Positions 42,177 through 53,741 are shown, counted from the stretch's first letter. The stretch: DNA of 64,000 nucleotides from Aporrectodea caliginosa (GCA_020284085.1 JACEVL010000803.1:124001-188000), one strand, 5' to 3'. The notes: a model not told the origin generated them from the sequence alone. Program-made: numbers and translations.

Positions 42177-43062
42177 TTAATTCATTAAAAATTTATATAG
42201 CGCCCCTTCAAGGTAACTACTTAGAAGCGCTCCAAATCCAGCCCGTGCAAAAAGGTCATAAAATGTATCAGTACATGATCTAAGAAACAGACGTAGCTTC
42301 CGAGGGAGGCCATTCCAAACCCTAGGGCCTACCACAGAGAATGCGCGGTTTTGCTGATCGGGCAAACGGGACCAGCAGAGAGAAGGGAGCGACTATACCC
42401 GGGTTCCCGATGCCCGCTAACAGATGTCTATTAGGTAGGCAAGGTCAAGTTTATAGAGACAACTCTATTAAAATATGCGCTGTCGGACAGGAAGCCAATG
42501 CAGAGCCTCCACTATATATCTGGTGACATGATTATATTTAGGTATTTGGTATTTGGTATATTCCGATAAGGCGCGTTGCAATTCGCAGTACGCGATCAAG
42601 ACAAGATAGCAGGCTAGCAGGCATACCAGAATAGAGGGTAAAACAATAATCAAGCTATGCCGTAATGAAGGCATGGACAAGGGTATACCTGCAGCGCTGG
42701 GCCTTTAACGGACGTGCAACAGTACGGAGCTGACGCAGCTGGTAATAACAATCACGACTAAGGCGCTGCAGATGTGGTGCAAAGGTAAGCTCCTGATACA
42801 ACAGGATACCAAGGTCACGCGCGGGCTGTAGCTGAAAAATTGTAGGTATAGAGAATCTAATAGCCAAGCGATCCAAGTTAAGCTTGGCAAGCTGCTGTCT
42901 AGTACCCAGCCACAGGAATTTAGTCTTTGTCAAATTTAGACGTATAAGCGACAAGATGACATCCATGTCTCCAACCTGACCAGGGCGCGACCAATTTCCG
43001 CGACAGTCGAAGCAGCATTTGCGGATCGGCAGTGGATAACTATAATTTTGTATGTATATCAC
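42177..43062 (-). mobile_element. CR1-like LINE 3' part nested in the Tc1/mariner element
   Basis: Minus-strand codons give NLTKTKFLWLGTRQQLAKLN, ARDLGILLYQELTFAPHLQR, LSRDCYYQLRQLRTVARPLK and TLVHAFITA (polymerase C-terminus), then ALHWLPVRQRI, and later RAFSVVGPRVWNGLPRKLRL ending in SYLEGALYKFLMN. The last residues are encoded by the GGCGCTATATAAATTTTTAA block that ends most CR1-like copies in this window; the tail is (ATTA/ATTC)-like. Stops and frameshifts are present. This is the longest copy of that family here, and it shows the short tails elsewhere are the 3' end of a LINE ORF. Confidence 0.88.
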
Positions 43063-43339
43063 CGCATAAAACTGGCCTTAAGCCCCACTCTCTGCCAGAA
43101 GTGTGGAAAGCCCAGAAGTAAAGATGCTATACAGGAGGGGACCAAGGACAGAGCCCATACGGGACGGGACCCATTTAGAACTCGTAAGGCCATCGCCCAC
43201 ACTAAGCGTGTACGTCCACTAACGAAGGAACTAAGCCATTCAAGGAAACTCCACACAGTCCAAATGAAGCATGCAACCGCTTTAGTAGTCTAGAGTATTA
43301 AAAGCGGTGCTGACATCAAAAAGTGCCAGCAACGTGAGC

Positions 43340-43500
43340 TCTGAACGATCGATGAAACCATCGTAATCGTAATCGTAATCTCCAAACTTCTAAAGCGCCA
43401 CTCGAAAGCCAAGCGCAGGGCACCAGCTTATTCACGAGCGCTGACAAACAAAACCATGACATGCTTCGCAAACTTGGCTCTCTCAACCGCCAGACTTCGA
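43340..43500 (-). mobile_element. LINE 3' tail with (ATTACG)n end
   Basis: Plus-strand ATCGTAATCGTAATCGTAAT, then CTCCAAACTTCTAAAGCGCC and GCCAAGCGCAGGGCACCAGC. Its inverse resembles 57600-57665 (CTGGTACCCTGCTCTTAGCT) and 25030-25060, placing it in that LINE family with a hexamer tail. Confidence 0.65.
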
Positions 43501-43964
43501 GCTTGTGTGAAAGCTGGTGTGGACACTTCGAACATGCTTTGAAATAAACCGTGTAACAGATTTCTGAATTCGTAATCACATTGCAAGTGACTATTTTCTA
43601 CGTTATAATTTTGAAAATACGGAATAGAATATTAAAACAGCTGTAATTAGTGAAACAATGAAAATATTTCAGTGAGATTTTCACAGATTGTTGAAAGATC
43701 GTCCCCCTATAAACTCTGAAATCTTGGTAGAAAAATATCAATCGGTTGTCCAGAAATTGCATTTTGTCTGGTGAGACATGTTATTTTGAGCTATACCCTG
43801 CCTATACTATAGATACACATATAGGCCTATAATGTTTATTCACAACGATATAAATACCCCAGTAGGTATAGTATATATATAGTATTATATGCATATATAT
43901 ACACGTGTATGTATATACGTGTGTGTAGGCCTATACGTGTGAGTTTATACGCGCCCAATCTTGA

Positions 43965-45140
43965 TCACAAACTTCAAAAGCTTTCGACATGGTACGACAC
44001 TCAACCCTTGCCCTGAAGCTATCAGATCTTGACATTCCAGACTTTGTCTACAATTGGCTATTAAATTTTTTCAAGGACAGAGGGCATGTGACTAAGTTCC
44101 AGGGGGTGTTGTCCTTGCGGCGGACTATCAACGCTAGCAACGTACAGGGATCCGGGATCGGGCCATCGTCTTATATCATTAACGCTTCAGATCTTCAGCC
44201 GATTCACCCGGAGAATCACATGGTAAAATACGCAGACGACACATACCTACTAATTGGTTCTTCGATGCGGGAAACGATCAGTCAAGAACTTGCCTCCATT
44301 AAGAGCTGGGCATCGCGTAACAATCTCCGACTGAATTCACAAAAATCAAGAGAAATGATAATATCTCGTCGTCGGGATGTGAAAGTCCCAGAGTTGCTGG
44401 TGGGAATGGAAAGAGTAACATCTATTAACATACTTGGAGTTACCCTGAACTCTGATCTTCGAGTCACTACTCATGTAGACGCCACACTTTCCTCCTGTGC
44501 CGGGTCTCTTCATGCCTTAAGAACGTTAAGGGCACATGGATTACCATCTGAGGCCCTACATGAAGTGACCAGAGCTACAACAGTATCCAGGATGATGTAC
44601 GCTGCCCCTGTCTGGTGGGGCTTTACAACCTTCATGGATCGGGTCAGGATCGAGCGTCTTTTGGCAAGGTGCCGCCGATCAGGGTACCTGAGTGAAGACT
44701 CGCCAACTGCTGCTGAAATGGTGGACCAGGCTGATGATCGCCTTCTGGCTGCTGTTTCCAGAAACGACTTCCATGTTCTTCGGCCGCTCTTTCCTCCGAT
44801 TATTGATCGTCATTACAAAATGAGACCACGCCCTCACAACTTTGTACTACCCACTAAAGATGATAAACTTTTTATCTCACGAGTCCTGTTTAAAAAGCCA
44901 TCCTCTGACCACTAATGCTCATAAATCTCATCCCACATTACTCTCTCAATTAACTTAACAATTCATCAGGCAATAGTTGATAACAATTTGTTGCCTTATT
45001 GTCGCTCTAACATTGGCTACTCGTTATATGATACAATCTTGCTTAGCATTCATTCGTAACTTTTGTTAAATTGCAATGTACCTGATAGCGGTGTGTCTAT
45101 CAGTTTTGTTACCAATAAAACGAATATAATAATAATAATA
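43965..45140 (+). mobile_element. 5'-truncated LINE with long reverse-transcriptase ORF
   Basis: The open frame 43989-44915 (308 codons), together with upstream in-frame KAFD, covers the RT palm: AFDMVRHSTLALKLSDLDIP, QGSGIGPSSYIINASDL, MVKYADDTYLLIGSS (YADD catalytic box), then the thumb and C-terminal region (LNSQKSREMIISRRR; INILGVTLNSDLRVTTHVDA; MRPRPHNFVLPTKDD). Endonuclease and the RT N-terminus are missing. About 190 bp of 3' untranslated sequence ends AATAAAACGAATATAATAATAATAATAA, a tail made of TAA repeats. The ORF has no frameshift, so insertion is fairly recent. Clade: Jockey/CR1-type, not resolved further. Confidence 0.9.
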
Positions 45141-45299
45141 ACCGGTATTTCCGCGTATACATTCTATGCACTAAAGTTTAATGTTCGCTTCTTCGCGTAT
45201 ATATAATTATATGATATACAATAATACATTATAATACATATTTATGTAATGTGTGTGGGTGTGTGAGATACTGGTCTGATACTATGAAATATATCTTTC

Positions 45300-45330
<31 letters not shown>

Positions 45331-46045
45331 ATATATAATTATAACTGTGCAGAAAGTGCAGCATGATTTATGTGGATTTTCGTTGCGTTATAACCCGAAA
45401 ATTGCTTGAAGTAATTTGATTATTGCTATTGATTTCTCGTCGTAACAGTCTAACATTGACCACCGCGTATACACGCCTGTATATATATACATATGTATGT
45501 ATATAAATATGCGCATATATACCTGATAAATATATATATATACAAGAAAGGCGCTATGGTGCTGTCCTTGCAAATCTTATCAAGAAGCACCTTATATCGA
45601 GATTGCGTCATAAAGAGTTTACTTTTTATAGGCCAATTAAATTTGGTATCTATCTGACCGTGTCATATCATTTTATTGTTATAACGAAGCGTGTCTTATC
45701 ACAAGTCTGTGGTATACATACTGTAGGATATATATATATATATATATATATATACTCCTATATATACTTGTATAAGACGCCTATCACGCTATATATACAG
45801 ATCTTAGGCTTTTGTCTATGAAATTATAATGCAGGATTTATGTATATGCTATTAAATCTGTCTAGAAGATATCGCCAACTGACGTAATTGGATAATGTAA
45901 ATATATAAACCGTACAAGCCTCGCATAGAGGGCAACATATAAACTCAACGGATACATCTACACCGCGCATGTACATTGCAGAGCATTGGGTGCTCGATAT
46001 TGTATTGTATTGTATTGTATTTATTAATTTATACAGCGCCACTCA
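45141..46045. other. AT-rich intron sequence with (TA)n tracts, no gene
   Basis: Alternating TA tracts at 45298-45336, 45530-45542 and 45728-45755. A CR1-like 3' tail lies at its right end (TATTGTATTGTATTGTATTT then TTATACAGCGCCACT, 45998-46045, minus strand). Confidence 0.6.
45995..46045 (-). mobile_element. Very short CR1-like tail with (TATTG)n
   Basis: TATTGTATTGTATTGTATTT and TTAATTTATACAGCGCCACTC run straight into a family A SINE at 46046. Confidence 0.7.
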
Positions 46046-46310
46046 CGATAGTCTATAGAGGTTAGCATGCTGGACTGCCAGTCGTATAGCCTAAGCTCTG
46101 GTGTTCAAATGATAGCCAGGACAGAGATCTATCTGTGTCTAGATTTCTTCTCCACCTGTGCCCCTAACCAACTCGGTTACAATGAGTACACTGACCGTAC
46201 TCTGTCGGTGGAAAGATCAGACGGCGAGGGAGAGGACTGGCCACTCGCCCTCATATGCCGAGGCTAAGAAAAATGAAGTCGATAACAATCCGTAGTCACG
46301 GCTGTGGAGC
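46046..46310 (+). mobile_element. tRNA-derived SINE (family A)
   Basis: A box region GATAGTCTATAGAGGTTAGC, B-box-like GGTGTTCAAATG, body CTCCACCTGTGCCCCTAACC, ACAATGAGTACACTGACCGT, CTGTCGGTGGAAAGATCAGA. Same order as the copies at 2906, 49570 and 53928. Confidence 0.82.
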
Positions 46311-46527
46311 CTATAGCTTATGGTAGTGCCTAAAATAGTGTGTTTTCTGACACAAGGTGTGCAGTTGACTTGTCTGGAGTGTTCATTGTGTATAATATAT
46401 AGTATGAAGTTTAGAGAGATTAGCTCAAGTCCACTACATATAATTTCATTCTAATGCCTGAAATGTTACCAGTTTAAGTAGAGTTTGAGAAAACAGTGTG
46501 CATGCAGTTGACATTTCTGAGTGACGT

Positions 46528-46690
46528 AATTGAACATTTATATAGGGCCCTCTCAAGATACCTAGTCAGAGCGTTAGCCTATATGATGTTATAATTATGT
46601 CATAACGAACGAATTCATTCATTCTGAGAATTTATATAGCGCCTCTTCAAGATATCTACTCAGAGCCGCTCTCTGCGCTACCCTATTATG
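46528..46690 (-). mobile_element. Two adjacent CR1-like tails
   Basis: ATTTATATAGGGCCCTCTCA...GTCAGAGCGTTAGCCTATATG (46535-46600) and CATTCATTCTGAGAATTTAT...GCGCCTCTTCAAGATATCTA (46612-46680) are tandem copies of the same 3' end. The sequence after the second resembles the arm of the palindrome at 63484. Confidence 0.72.
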
Positions 46691-47221
46691 ATGCTAAGTG
46701 TTATTACGAACAAAAATGTATCAGCTAACAAAATAATGCAAAGTAAGCTGAAAGAGTCACCAGTGACAGCCCACGCACACACAAGGAACCAACCAACGGA
46801 TTCCGTCAACAGCTGAAGATGGCATGGATGTTCATGGAGTATTTTATGCACTGGTTCTTCTGCCCTTCGCAATAAAGAAAACCTGTTGAGTCGTTGGTTG
46901 CATTGGCCGAACTATTGTTGCCCTTGTAGAAAAGGAGGAAGGAGATGAGATGAGAAGAAGAAATGAGAAATAGAAAACTATGAAGAACGGGAGGGAAGAG
47001 AATATTGTAGAAGAAGAGAAATATGTTTCAACGGTTTTGGAGAGTCAATGCGTGACTTCGACATATACACGAAACTTTTTATGACCTGCAGTTCCAGGAT
47101 CCTTCGTTTGGCTCCGCAACATCCATAACTTTCAGTTGACAATACAATAATACAATGCAACTGTACTTTGATATTGCCCTCCAAAGTTCAGAAGTGCACA
47201 CACGACGATGTCGCAAATACT

Positions 47222-47362
47222 ATTATATTGCAGAGCAATTGTGAGCGAAGGACTTGATCAAGGTCTCTACACATGAACTGTCTCGAGAATATTGGAGAAG
47301 AAGAGGCTCGAACCCGTACTCTCCGCGATACAGGTCAACCAGTCGGCCACCGTGACTTCCTC
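47222..47362 (-). mobile_element. tRNA-derived SINE (family B)
   Basis: GCAGAGCAATTGTGAGCGAA, GGACTTGATCAAGGTCTCTA, CTCGAACCCGTACTCTCCGC and GTCGGCCACCGTGAC match the family at 18480-18640. The minus strand carries A and B boxes. Confidence 0.78.
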
Positions 47363-47369
47363 CTAGCCT

Positions 47370-47630
47370 GCTCCTCCACTCCTCTTCCTCCTCCTCTAAC
47401 TCCTCCTCCTTCTACTCCTCCTCCTATTCCTACTCTTATTCCACCTACTCCTCCTACTTCTCCTCTTACTCCTCCTTCTCCTCCTACTTTTACTTCTTAC
47501 TCCTGCTCCTGCTCCTCCTATTCCGCTTACTCCTCCAACTTCTCCTCTTACTCCTTCTCCAACTTCTCCTCCTACTCCTACTTCTTACTCCTGCTCCTGC
47601 TCCTCCTGTTTAGCCTACTCCTCCGCCTCT
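47370..47630. repeat. (CTCCTA/CTT)n pyrimidine array
   Basis: CTCCTCCTACTTCT-type DNA with a partly duplicated 75-bp block (CTTACTCCTGCTCCTGCTCC at 47497 and 47583). Confidence 0.88.
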
Positions 47631-47879
47631 CATACGAAAAGACAAGAAGCTTCATCCTCTTGGGTCCAGGAGCTACATCTTCGACAGCCTTTGTAAAACA
47701 CGAAGCTTTTTCTCCTAATTGCCACAATCATTATGACGCTTTCAAGACTTCGACGAGATCCGACCGACACATCTCACTGATCCTCAAGACAACGGATCAC
47801 TGAACCAAGACGAACAGTTACCGTTAATTAATCCATCTATCCTTCCACCAACCGATCTAGTCCTTCAGCCAACAAGACA

Positions 47880-48475
47880 CCCATTCACCCATCCACCCAC
47901 CCACTCATCCATCCATCCACCCATCCATTCATTCATCTAGTTATCCATCAGTCCATTCATCCATCCATCCATCCATCCACCCACCCCTACCCACCCATCC
48001 ATCCACCCACCCACACACCCACTCATCCATCCATCCACCCATCCATTCATTCATCTAGTCATCCATCAGTCCATCCATTTATCCAACCATCTATCAATCC
48101 ATCCATCCATTCATCCATCAATCCATCAATCCATCCAGTCATCCAACACTCCATCCATCCATAAACCCAGCCAGCCAGCCATCAATCCATCGATATATCC
48201 ATCCACCCACTCAGACAGCAACCCATCCCTCAATCCATCCATCAATCCATCAAACAATCCATCAAACAATCCATCCATCCATCCATCCATCCATCCATCC
48301 ATTCATCCATCCATTCATCCATCCATCAGTTCATCCATTCATCCAGCCATCCGTCAGTCTATCCATCAATCCATTCATCCAGCCAGCCATCCATCCATCA
48401 AGTCATCCAACCATCCATTCATCCAGCCAGCCATCCATCCATCAAGTCATCCAACCATCCATTCATCAAGAACTA
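47880..48475. repeat. (CATC)n minisatellite, about 600 bp
   Basis: CATCCATC units with CAGC, CATT and CACC variants. Longer blocks repeat (CCACCCATCCATTCATTCAT at 47918 and 48034). Confidence 0.95.
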
Positions 48476-48484
48476 ATCCAATCT

Positions 48485-49565
48485 AGTGACTTCTATAGCG
48501 CCGCTATAACAATGCACAGAGTATATATCGCTGGTCTCTTCAAGCCAGGGCGAATGTAATTATCCCTGCTTCCTTCCCTCCCTCCCTCCCTCCCTCCTTT
48601 CATTCCTTCAGTCATTCACCGTCTCATCCATTCATATAACTGTCACTTAATGCCTCCTCCCTTTTTATCTCGTGTCTCTTGATTTATTCCTTTTCTATTA
48701 TCTGATCTCGTTCTTTGTCTTCGATTCTGCTGCCTCTGTCTCCCTTCTGATCATCGCTTGGTCTTCATCGCTTTCTCAGCTCGTAAACCGGATATTCGTC
48801 TCTTCCGGTGCTCTGCAAACAGCCGCTGACCCCCCCTCCCCATCGGCATCACAATCGACCGGACTAAGGTCATCGAGTGCAGTAAGTGTAGGCGCCATAT
48901 AAATGGCAGTAAGTGGGAGTGCAGGGAGGGTGTGGTGGACACTGACACGCTCCTCTTTCTTATTGAGTGCATCGGTAAATCTCTTAATTTCCTCTAGGAC
49001 ACTTTAACCATTGAACGAACCAATTGTCGTTCAACAGAAACGGACTGGAATATACACATACATGCATATACAATATTATACATATAAACGTGTGTATGAC
49101 TGTTTGTATATATGCATGTATTTATGTATATGCGTGTGTATATGTATAATTGTATATGCGTGTGTATTTGTCATGACTTTTCATAGTACGTTCAGGGTGT
49201 AAGTCACGCCAATACCATGTATATCTGGTACCCAGTAAATGGGTGTCCCTGTTATCTGGCCTCCCTTTTTCCCCTTTTGGCCTCCCTTGTTGTCTGTCTG
49301 TTCATAAGAAATGTATTCCGATTTTGTATCTTGAACGTTGGCCACAATAAAGATTGATTGACATACACATACGTTAAAACATACATAGTGGTATGTACAA
49401 AATGACTTAATTATTATTGATAACAATAAAACAATAATAATAAATTTTATATGCATGTATAATTATGTATATGCATGGGTAATAATGTAAGCCTATAATT
49501 ATATCGTGTGATGCGGAAAAAAACTAAATCTGGATTTCGTAGTTTATGCATAAAAAATTATAATA
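48485..49565. other. Intron sequence; one CR1-like tail, no gene
   Basis: CTTCTATAGCGCCGCTATAA at 48490 is a short CR1-like 3' end (minus). CCCTCCCTCCCTCCCTCC lies at 48572. The 49180-49360 segment ends in CAATAAAGATTGATTGA, a possible retroelement 3' end (plus). No coding homology. Confidence 0.5.
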
Positions 49566-49569
49566 GCAT

Positions 49570-49855
49570 GAAGAAGAAGAAGAGCAGTCCTTTAAATACC
49601 CTGACAGGCAACCATTGGTATGAAATTTCGAGAACTTCATTTTCTTATCCCCAGCATATGAGGGCGGGTCCTCTCCCTCGCTGTCTGATCTTCCCACGGA
49701 CAGCGTGCGGTCAGTGTACTCATTATAGGCGAGCTGGTTGGGGTCGCAAGCAGAGCAGAAATCTCTGCACAAATTTCTTCTTTGGCGAGGATTTGAAACC
49801 CTATCTCTCGGTTGACGATCCAGCACTTAACCACTGGACTATTGTGTGTACCCAA
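49570..49855 (-). mobile_element. tRNA-derived SINE (family A)
   Basis: Minus strand: ATAGTCCAGTGGTTAAGTGC (A box), GGGTTTCAAATCC (B box), then CAACCAGCTCGCCTATAATG, AGTACACTGACCGCACGCTG, CCGTGGGAAGATCAGACAGC. The end has GAAGAAGAAG on the plus strand as in the copy at 2906. Confidence 0.86.
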
Positions 49856-50034
49856 TGATAGCACGTATTCAACTATATATAAGAATTATCTACATTCGGC
49901 ATTTTGTTAACAGATGAAAATATTTGCTTTAGTTGCATATGGAAATTATTCATGTCATGTCAAGGAAATCCATTTATCGGAGAAAAACATTGACATTGGT
50001 TGCCGAGTCACGCTGCAACTTAGAAACTGAGAAT

Positions 50035-50115
50035 AACATTCGTTAACACTTTAACAACAAGCGTGTACTGAAAGTTACTGGGAACCAAAGCAGCTCGTCA
50101 TTAAAGCACATACTC
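50035..50115. mobile_element. Dispersed repeat (family D)
   Basis: AGCGTGTACTGAAAGTTACT, GGGAACCAAAGCAGCTCGTC, ATTAAAG matches 59145-59205 (AGCGTGCACTAAAAGTGACT, GGGAAACCAATGCAGCTCGT, CGTTAAAG). An inverted relative lies at 50545-50625. Confidence 0.55.
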
Positions 50116-50389
50116 ATCATACTTCCGCCCAGAAACAATATTTAGCGTTCTTTATTAATGATTCATATCATAGGCTCTATTCGTCTTGACAAAGTATGCA
50201 CATTAACGTGATTTGTATAATTAACGACGACCAATGGACCAGGATTTTACAACTCAAGCACTCTTTGTATGTATAGTATGAGCTATACTAAAAGGGAGTG
50301 ACCTAAACACTGTCAAAATGCGTAAACAACACAAAGACCATGTCAACAGATAAAATGATAACGCAAGCAGAGGAAGAGAATGGCGAGTG

Positions 50390-50495
50390 GGTGGTTGGGT
50401 TGATGAATAGATGGATGGTAGAACGGATGGATAGGTGGATGGATGGTCGGATGGATGAGTGAATTGGTAGATGGATGGCTACATGGATGGGGGTG
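50390..50495. repeat. (GATG)n minisatellite
   Basis: Degenerate GATGGATGG units. Confidence 0.85.
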
Positions 50496-50689
50496 AGTTA
50501 TTGGGAGGATAGGGGAAACTGTTCAAGGAGATCGGTGTTAATTGAAGTTAACGCTTTAACGACAAACTGCAGTGCATTGGTTTCCCAGTCACGTTCAGTA
50601 CACGCTCGTCACTAAAGTGTCAAACAAAACCACACACGAGTCAAGCAGAATTTCTTATTTTCTTCACCTGATTATTGCAAACTCCGATA

Positions 50690-51305
50690 ATGAAAATTGT
50701 TATAAGTGGCCTCGAATCACCATGGCAACTAACATGGAAAAAAGTCATCTAGTATATCTCCTTTGGTCAAGTTAAGTAAAGAGATCATTACTTACTGTGT
50801 ACAGCGTAAGCTTAGTATAAAATTATCATTTTTGCATAAGGTCTATTTTTAAAAAGAAACATCTAACCATCATGGTTTTCTCGAGAAAATGTCTAAATTT
50901 TCAGTGCGTCAGCATCGCTCTTAAACCGGCACATTTTAACAAACTAAAGGAAATTATAAACAAATCAAAATGACTTTCGCTTTCAACTTATCTGATTAGA
51001 TATATCGCCCATTTCTAAAGCTAAAATAACCATCAAAGGCTTTTGGGTCACCATGGCAACTGGCATCGATAAAAGTCATATAATATTTCCACTTTTGTCG
51101 AATTAAGCATAGAGATCCTTACGAACTTGTGATACTTACTGTGTCCCGTTAAAGCTTAGCCTAAAATGACCGCATTTGAAAGAGGTCGATTAAAAAAATC
51201 CCTGAACTTACAACTATCATGGCATTCTCGAGAAAAACGAAACTTCGAGTGCGCGGAATCCGCTTTAAAACAGCACAGTTTAATAAATTTAAGAAAGTCG
51301 TAGAG
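50690..51305. repeat. Diverged tandem duplication, unit about 330 bp
   Basis: TCACCATGGCAACT, AAAAGTCAT, AAGTTAAG/AATTAAGCATAGAGATC, TACTTACTGTGT, AAGCTTAG, ATCATGG, TCTCGAGAAAA, TTTAAA and GGCACA/AGCACA occur in the same order at 50716-50940 and 51050-51280, about 65-75% alike by eye. It ends at the palindromes. Confidence 0.8.
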
Positions 51306-51415
51306 ATAGCCTATTCACAGAAGTTCTTTTGCATATATTATATGCAAGAGAACTTCTGTGAATAGGCTATCTCTACGACTTTCTTTAATTTATTAAACTA
51401 TGCTGTTTTAAAGCG
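51261..51415. repeat. 155-bp near-perfect palindrome
   Basis: Arms of about 75 bp meet at GCATATATTATATGC. The left arm starts CGCTTTAAAACAGCACAGTT and the right arm ends in its complement AACTATGCTGTTTTAAAGCG, with only a few mismatches. Confidence 0.95.
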
Positions 51416-51416
51416 A

Positions 51417-51486
51417 TTCAACCTTTTTTTACTCTGAACAAATGGGGCATATTATGCTCCATTTGTTCAGAGTAAAAAAGGTTGAA
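51417..51486. repeat. 70-bp palindrome, 1 bp after the previous one
   Basis: Arms begin TTCAACCTTTTTTTACTCTG and meet at ATGGGGCATATTATGCTCCAT, with one or two mismatches. Confidence 0.95.
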
Positions 51487-51489
51487 CTT

Positions 51490-52355
51490 TCTGGTCGATG
51501 AGCCTAAACGTTAAAAGACGATACAAATAATATTATGTTGACATCTCACAAGTTCACGGAGGTTCACTGGCACACACCTGCGAATTACTCGCGCGTAATC
51601 TTATACTAAGCACTGAACTTTGTATTGCAATTTGTATTAAACACCATGATTGATGATACGTCGTATGTATTCGTGACATGGTAACAGATTCGTTTGAATA
51701 CTCATCTCGTGACATCCCGTAACGCGAAGTTTGGAATTGATAGTGTCTATTTGTTTAACGACAAACGATTTAGTTTGCGTAAGCCTTCATATTGCACAGC
51801 TTTCTTCATCATCATCAAATATTCGTTTATCACAAATTCAGGTTGATACATCCCAACTGAAAACAGATGGTGATATGGTAGTTTACGTGTCAATCATCAT
51901 TTCTTCGGAGAATTGAAGCGCCAAGCACTTGTAAGTGAGTGGTCCACACGCTATATATAGTGTAGTCCTACGTAGGTAATTGATCGGTGAACATTTATTA
52001 GGTTTATATTAAATGTTGTTCGTCAGCTATCCATCATTGGACATTACTGACGTCCATTTAAATGTGGTACTCAATCAAGATACTCGAAGGTGTTGGAACT
52101 ATGCTTGCTGATGTTGATATATTGTTTGGAAAGTTATGCGTGTTTTCAAATTGGGGTCGAAACCCAGACCCTGGGGTGAAATGGGGTCGCAATCGAGGGG
52201 CGTGGCGAGTGAATTTGTTGCGAATGAGTTTCTCAAGTATAGTGTTGATGCGGGACATCGTTGAATACGATTGAATGCGTGATGGATAATGACGAATCGA
52301 GTAGCAGGATATTCAAATAACGCTATAGACGTATATGTATAACACGTGGCTTCCT
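51490..52355. other. Intron sequence, no gene recognised
   Basis: No transposon or coding motif is seen in about 860 bp. Confidence 0.45.
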
Positions 52356-52359
52356 GTGT

Positions 52360-52860
52360 TGTTCATTGCTTCACCCTCTTTGCCATTTCAGCCGATTATT
52401 TAAGCTGGACTCGGAATTGCATCCGTAATTTGACACGCTGGACTTCACTATCAGATATCCTGATTCCACCCCTCGTCACCACACGACCATTTGGAATGAC
52501 CTTCCCCTCACTAAGGGTTAAACTAATGACTTGTTCTTCCTCATCGGTCTCTCGCTCTTTACGGCGTTTCTTCTTCCCGTGGCTTTAGTGCTGAGAGCGC
52601 CTCTGAATATTATTCTGCGAGATGCGCTTTATAAATTATTAGGCACGATGCGATACAGGACCACCATCATTACCGATTGCCACCGTAGCACCTTGCTGTC
52701 TCATCGGCTTGACCTCCCCGGATTCTGACCTGGCATCGGAAAAGAACAAAGCAGCCTGGCTATTGAGGACTTGATTTGATATAGCGCCTGTGTATAAGCT
52801 GGTCTTCCTAACGCGACTGTCGTATGGTGCTGAGAAATTTAGAAGATTTACATGTACATT
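52360..52860 (+). mobile_element. LINE 3' end fragment
   Basis: Frames contain SRSLALYG-like and GAESASE-like remnants, then CTGAGAGCGCCTCTGAATAT and GATGCGCTTTATAAATTATT (CR1-like ORF end). They are followed by ATACAGGACCACCATCATTA, GCCACCGTAGCACC, CTCATCGGCTTGACC, CAGCCTGGCTATTGAGGACT and TTGATATAGCGCC, the tail shared with 33690 and 60160. This copy joins both conserved blocks. Confidence 0.82.
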
Positions 52861-53740
52861 CAGACTGTTACTATAAGATTGTATGTTGGAATTACTCTTC
52901 GTTTCTGCTGCGGATTTCTTTTAACGTTTTGACGGTTATTTATTCGCGTTTCATCTTGGTTTGCGTGACGGATTGCGAAGGGATTTGAGGAGAGATGGGC
53001 TTCCTGGTTCCTGGCTCCAGTCTCAGATCCACGGGCCTGCGTCGTACGCCGTCCGTAGTCGGATAACTTTCGTCGCGGAGGATATGGAATGACCTTTGGA
53101 GTGACCTCGACCATCAGTCACCGTTGACGCTCGATCTGACGACCGTCAAGCGACGAATACCTGTCCTGCTTTCCTCCGACGGCTCAAGGGATGGCCGGAC
53201 GTGCGTCATTCGTCACCAGTGAGGGTAGTGGCGTCTAACCCCCCCCCATCTGGAATGGGAGAACAAACCCCCACTGTGGCCAACTTATATAATAAGAGAC
53301 TCAGAGGCAGGGCTTTTGAAGTGTGCAGTTTTACACAAAAATGGCAGTTCTAAATGAATTTGTGCAGCTGTAAAAGCATTTATCTGCAGTTAAAAATAGT
53401 TTAAAAGGTTCATAGTTACCATGGCTTTTTAAACGGGGAGAGAAGGGGTTGTGCAGTTCCACAAATTACTTTTAAAAAGCCCTGCTCAGAAGTCACTCAG
53501 AGCTGTAAATTATTATGCGTTAACCTCCCAATTTTGACAACCGTGGGGACTGTTCTCTCCACCACCACCCCACTCCATTGGTTGACGCCACTGAGTAAGG
53601 GACTTCCGGATCGTGGTGTTATCTTCTACAGCGGACCCAAGCGTTTGTATTAGCTCCTCACTATTGGCGCAGCTTCGTCCAAAAACTCTGAACATGATGT
53701 CATCTGTCGATTTGTTTGGGATCCTCTTGTAATTGTAGTA
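52861..53740. other. Intron sequence, no gene recognised
   Basis: Moderately GC-rich. A segment of TGCAGTT words around 53320-53470 (GTGCAGTTTTACA, GTGCAGCTG, CTGCAGTT, GTGCAGTTCCACA) is locally repetitive. Confidence 0.45.
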
Positions 53741-53741
53741 G

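Larger units (their letters stand above)
41441..43800 (-). mobile_element. Tc1/mariner-like element with about 300-bp inverted repeats, containing nested LINE copies
   Basis: The left end (CAGCTAGGGTGGTTCAAAAA) and the inverted right end (CAGGGTATAGCTCAAAATAA) begin two long inverted repeats (about 41441-41740 and 43490-43800). They share ACAAAATGCAATTTCT, ACAACCGAT, TTTTTCTACCA, TATTCTATTCCGTATTTT, TACGAATTCAGA and CAAAGCATGTTCGAAGTGTC. TA precedes the left end. A decayed transposase is on the minus strand at 41760-42150. Between 42177 and about 43490 the element is filled with minus-strand LINE sequence. Confidence 0.82.

Noticed and set aside
52062..52274. Overlapping 66-70 codon ORFs on both strands
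   Set aside because: Short, no recognised motif, no splice-site or context support.
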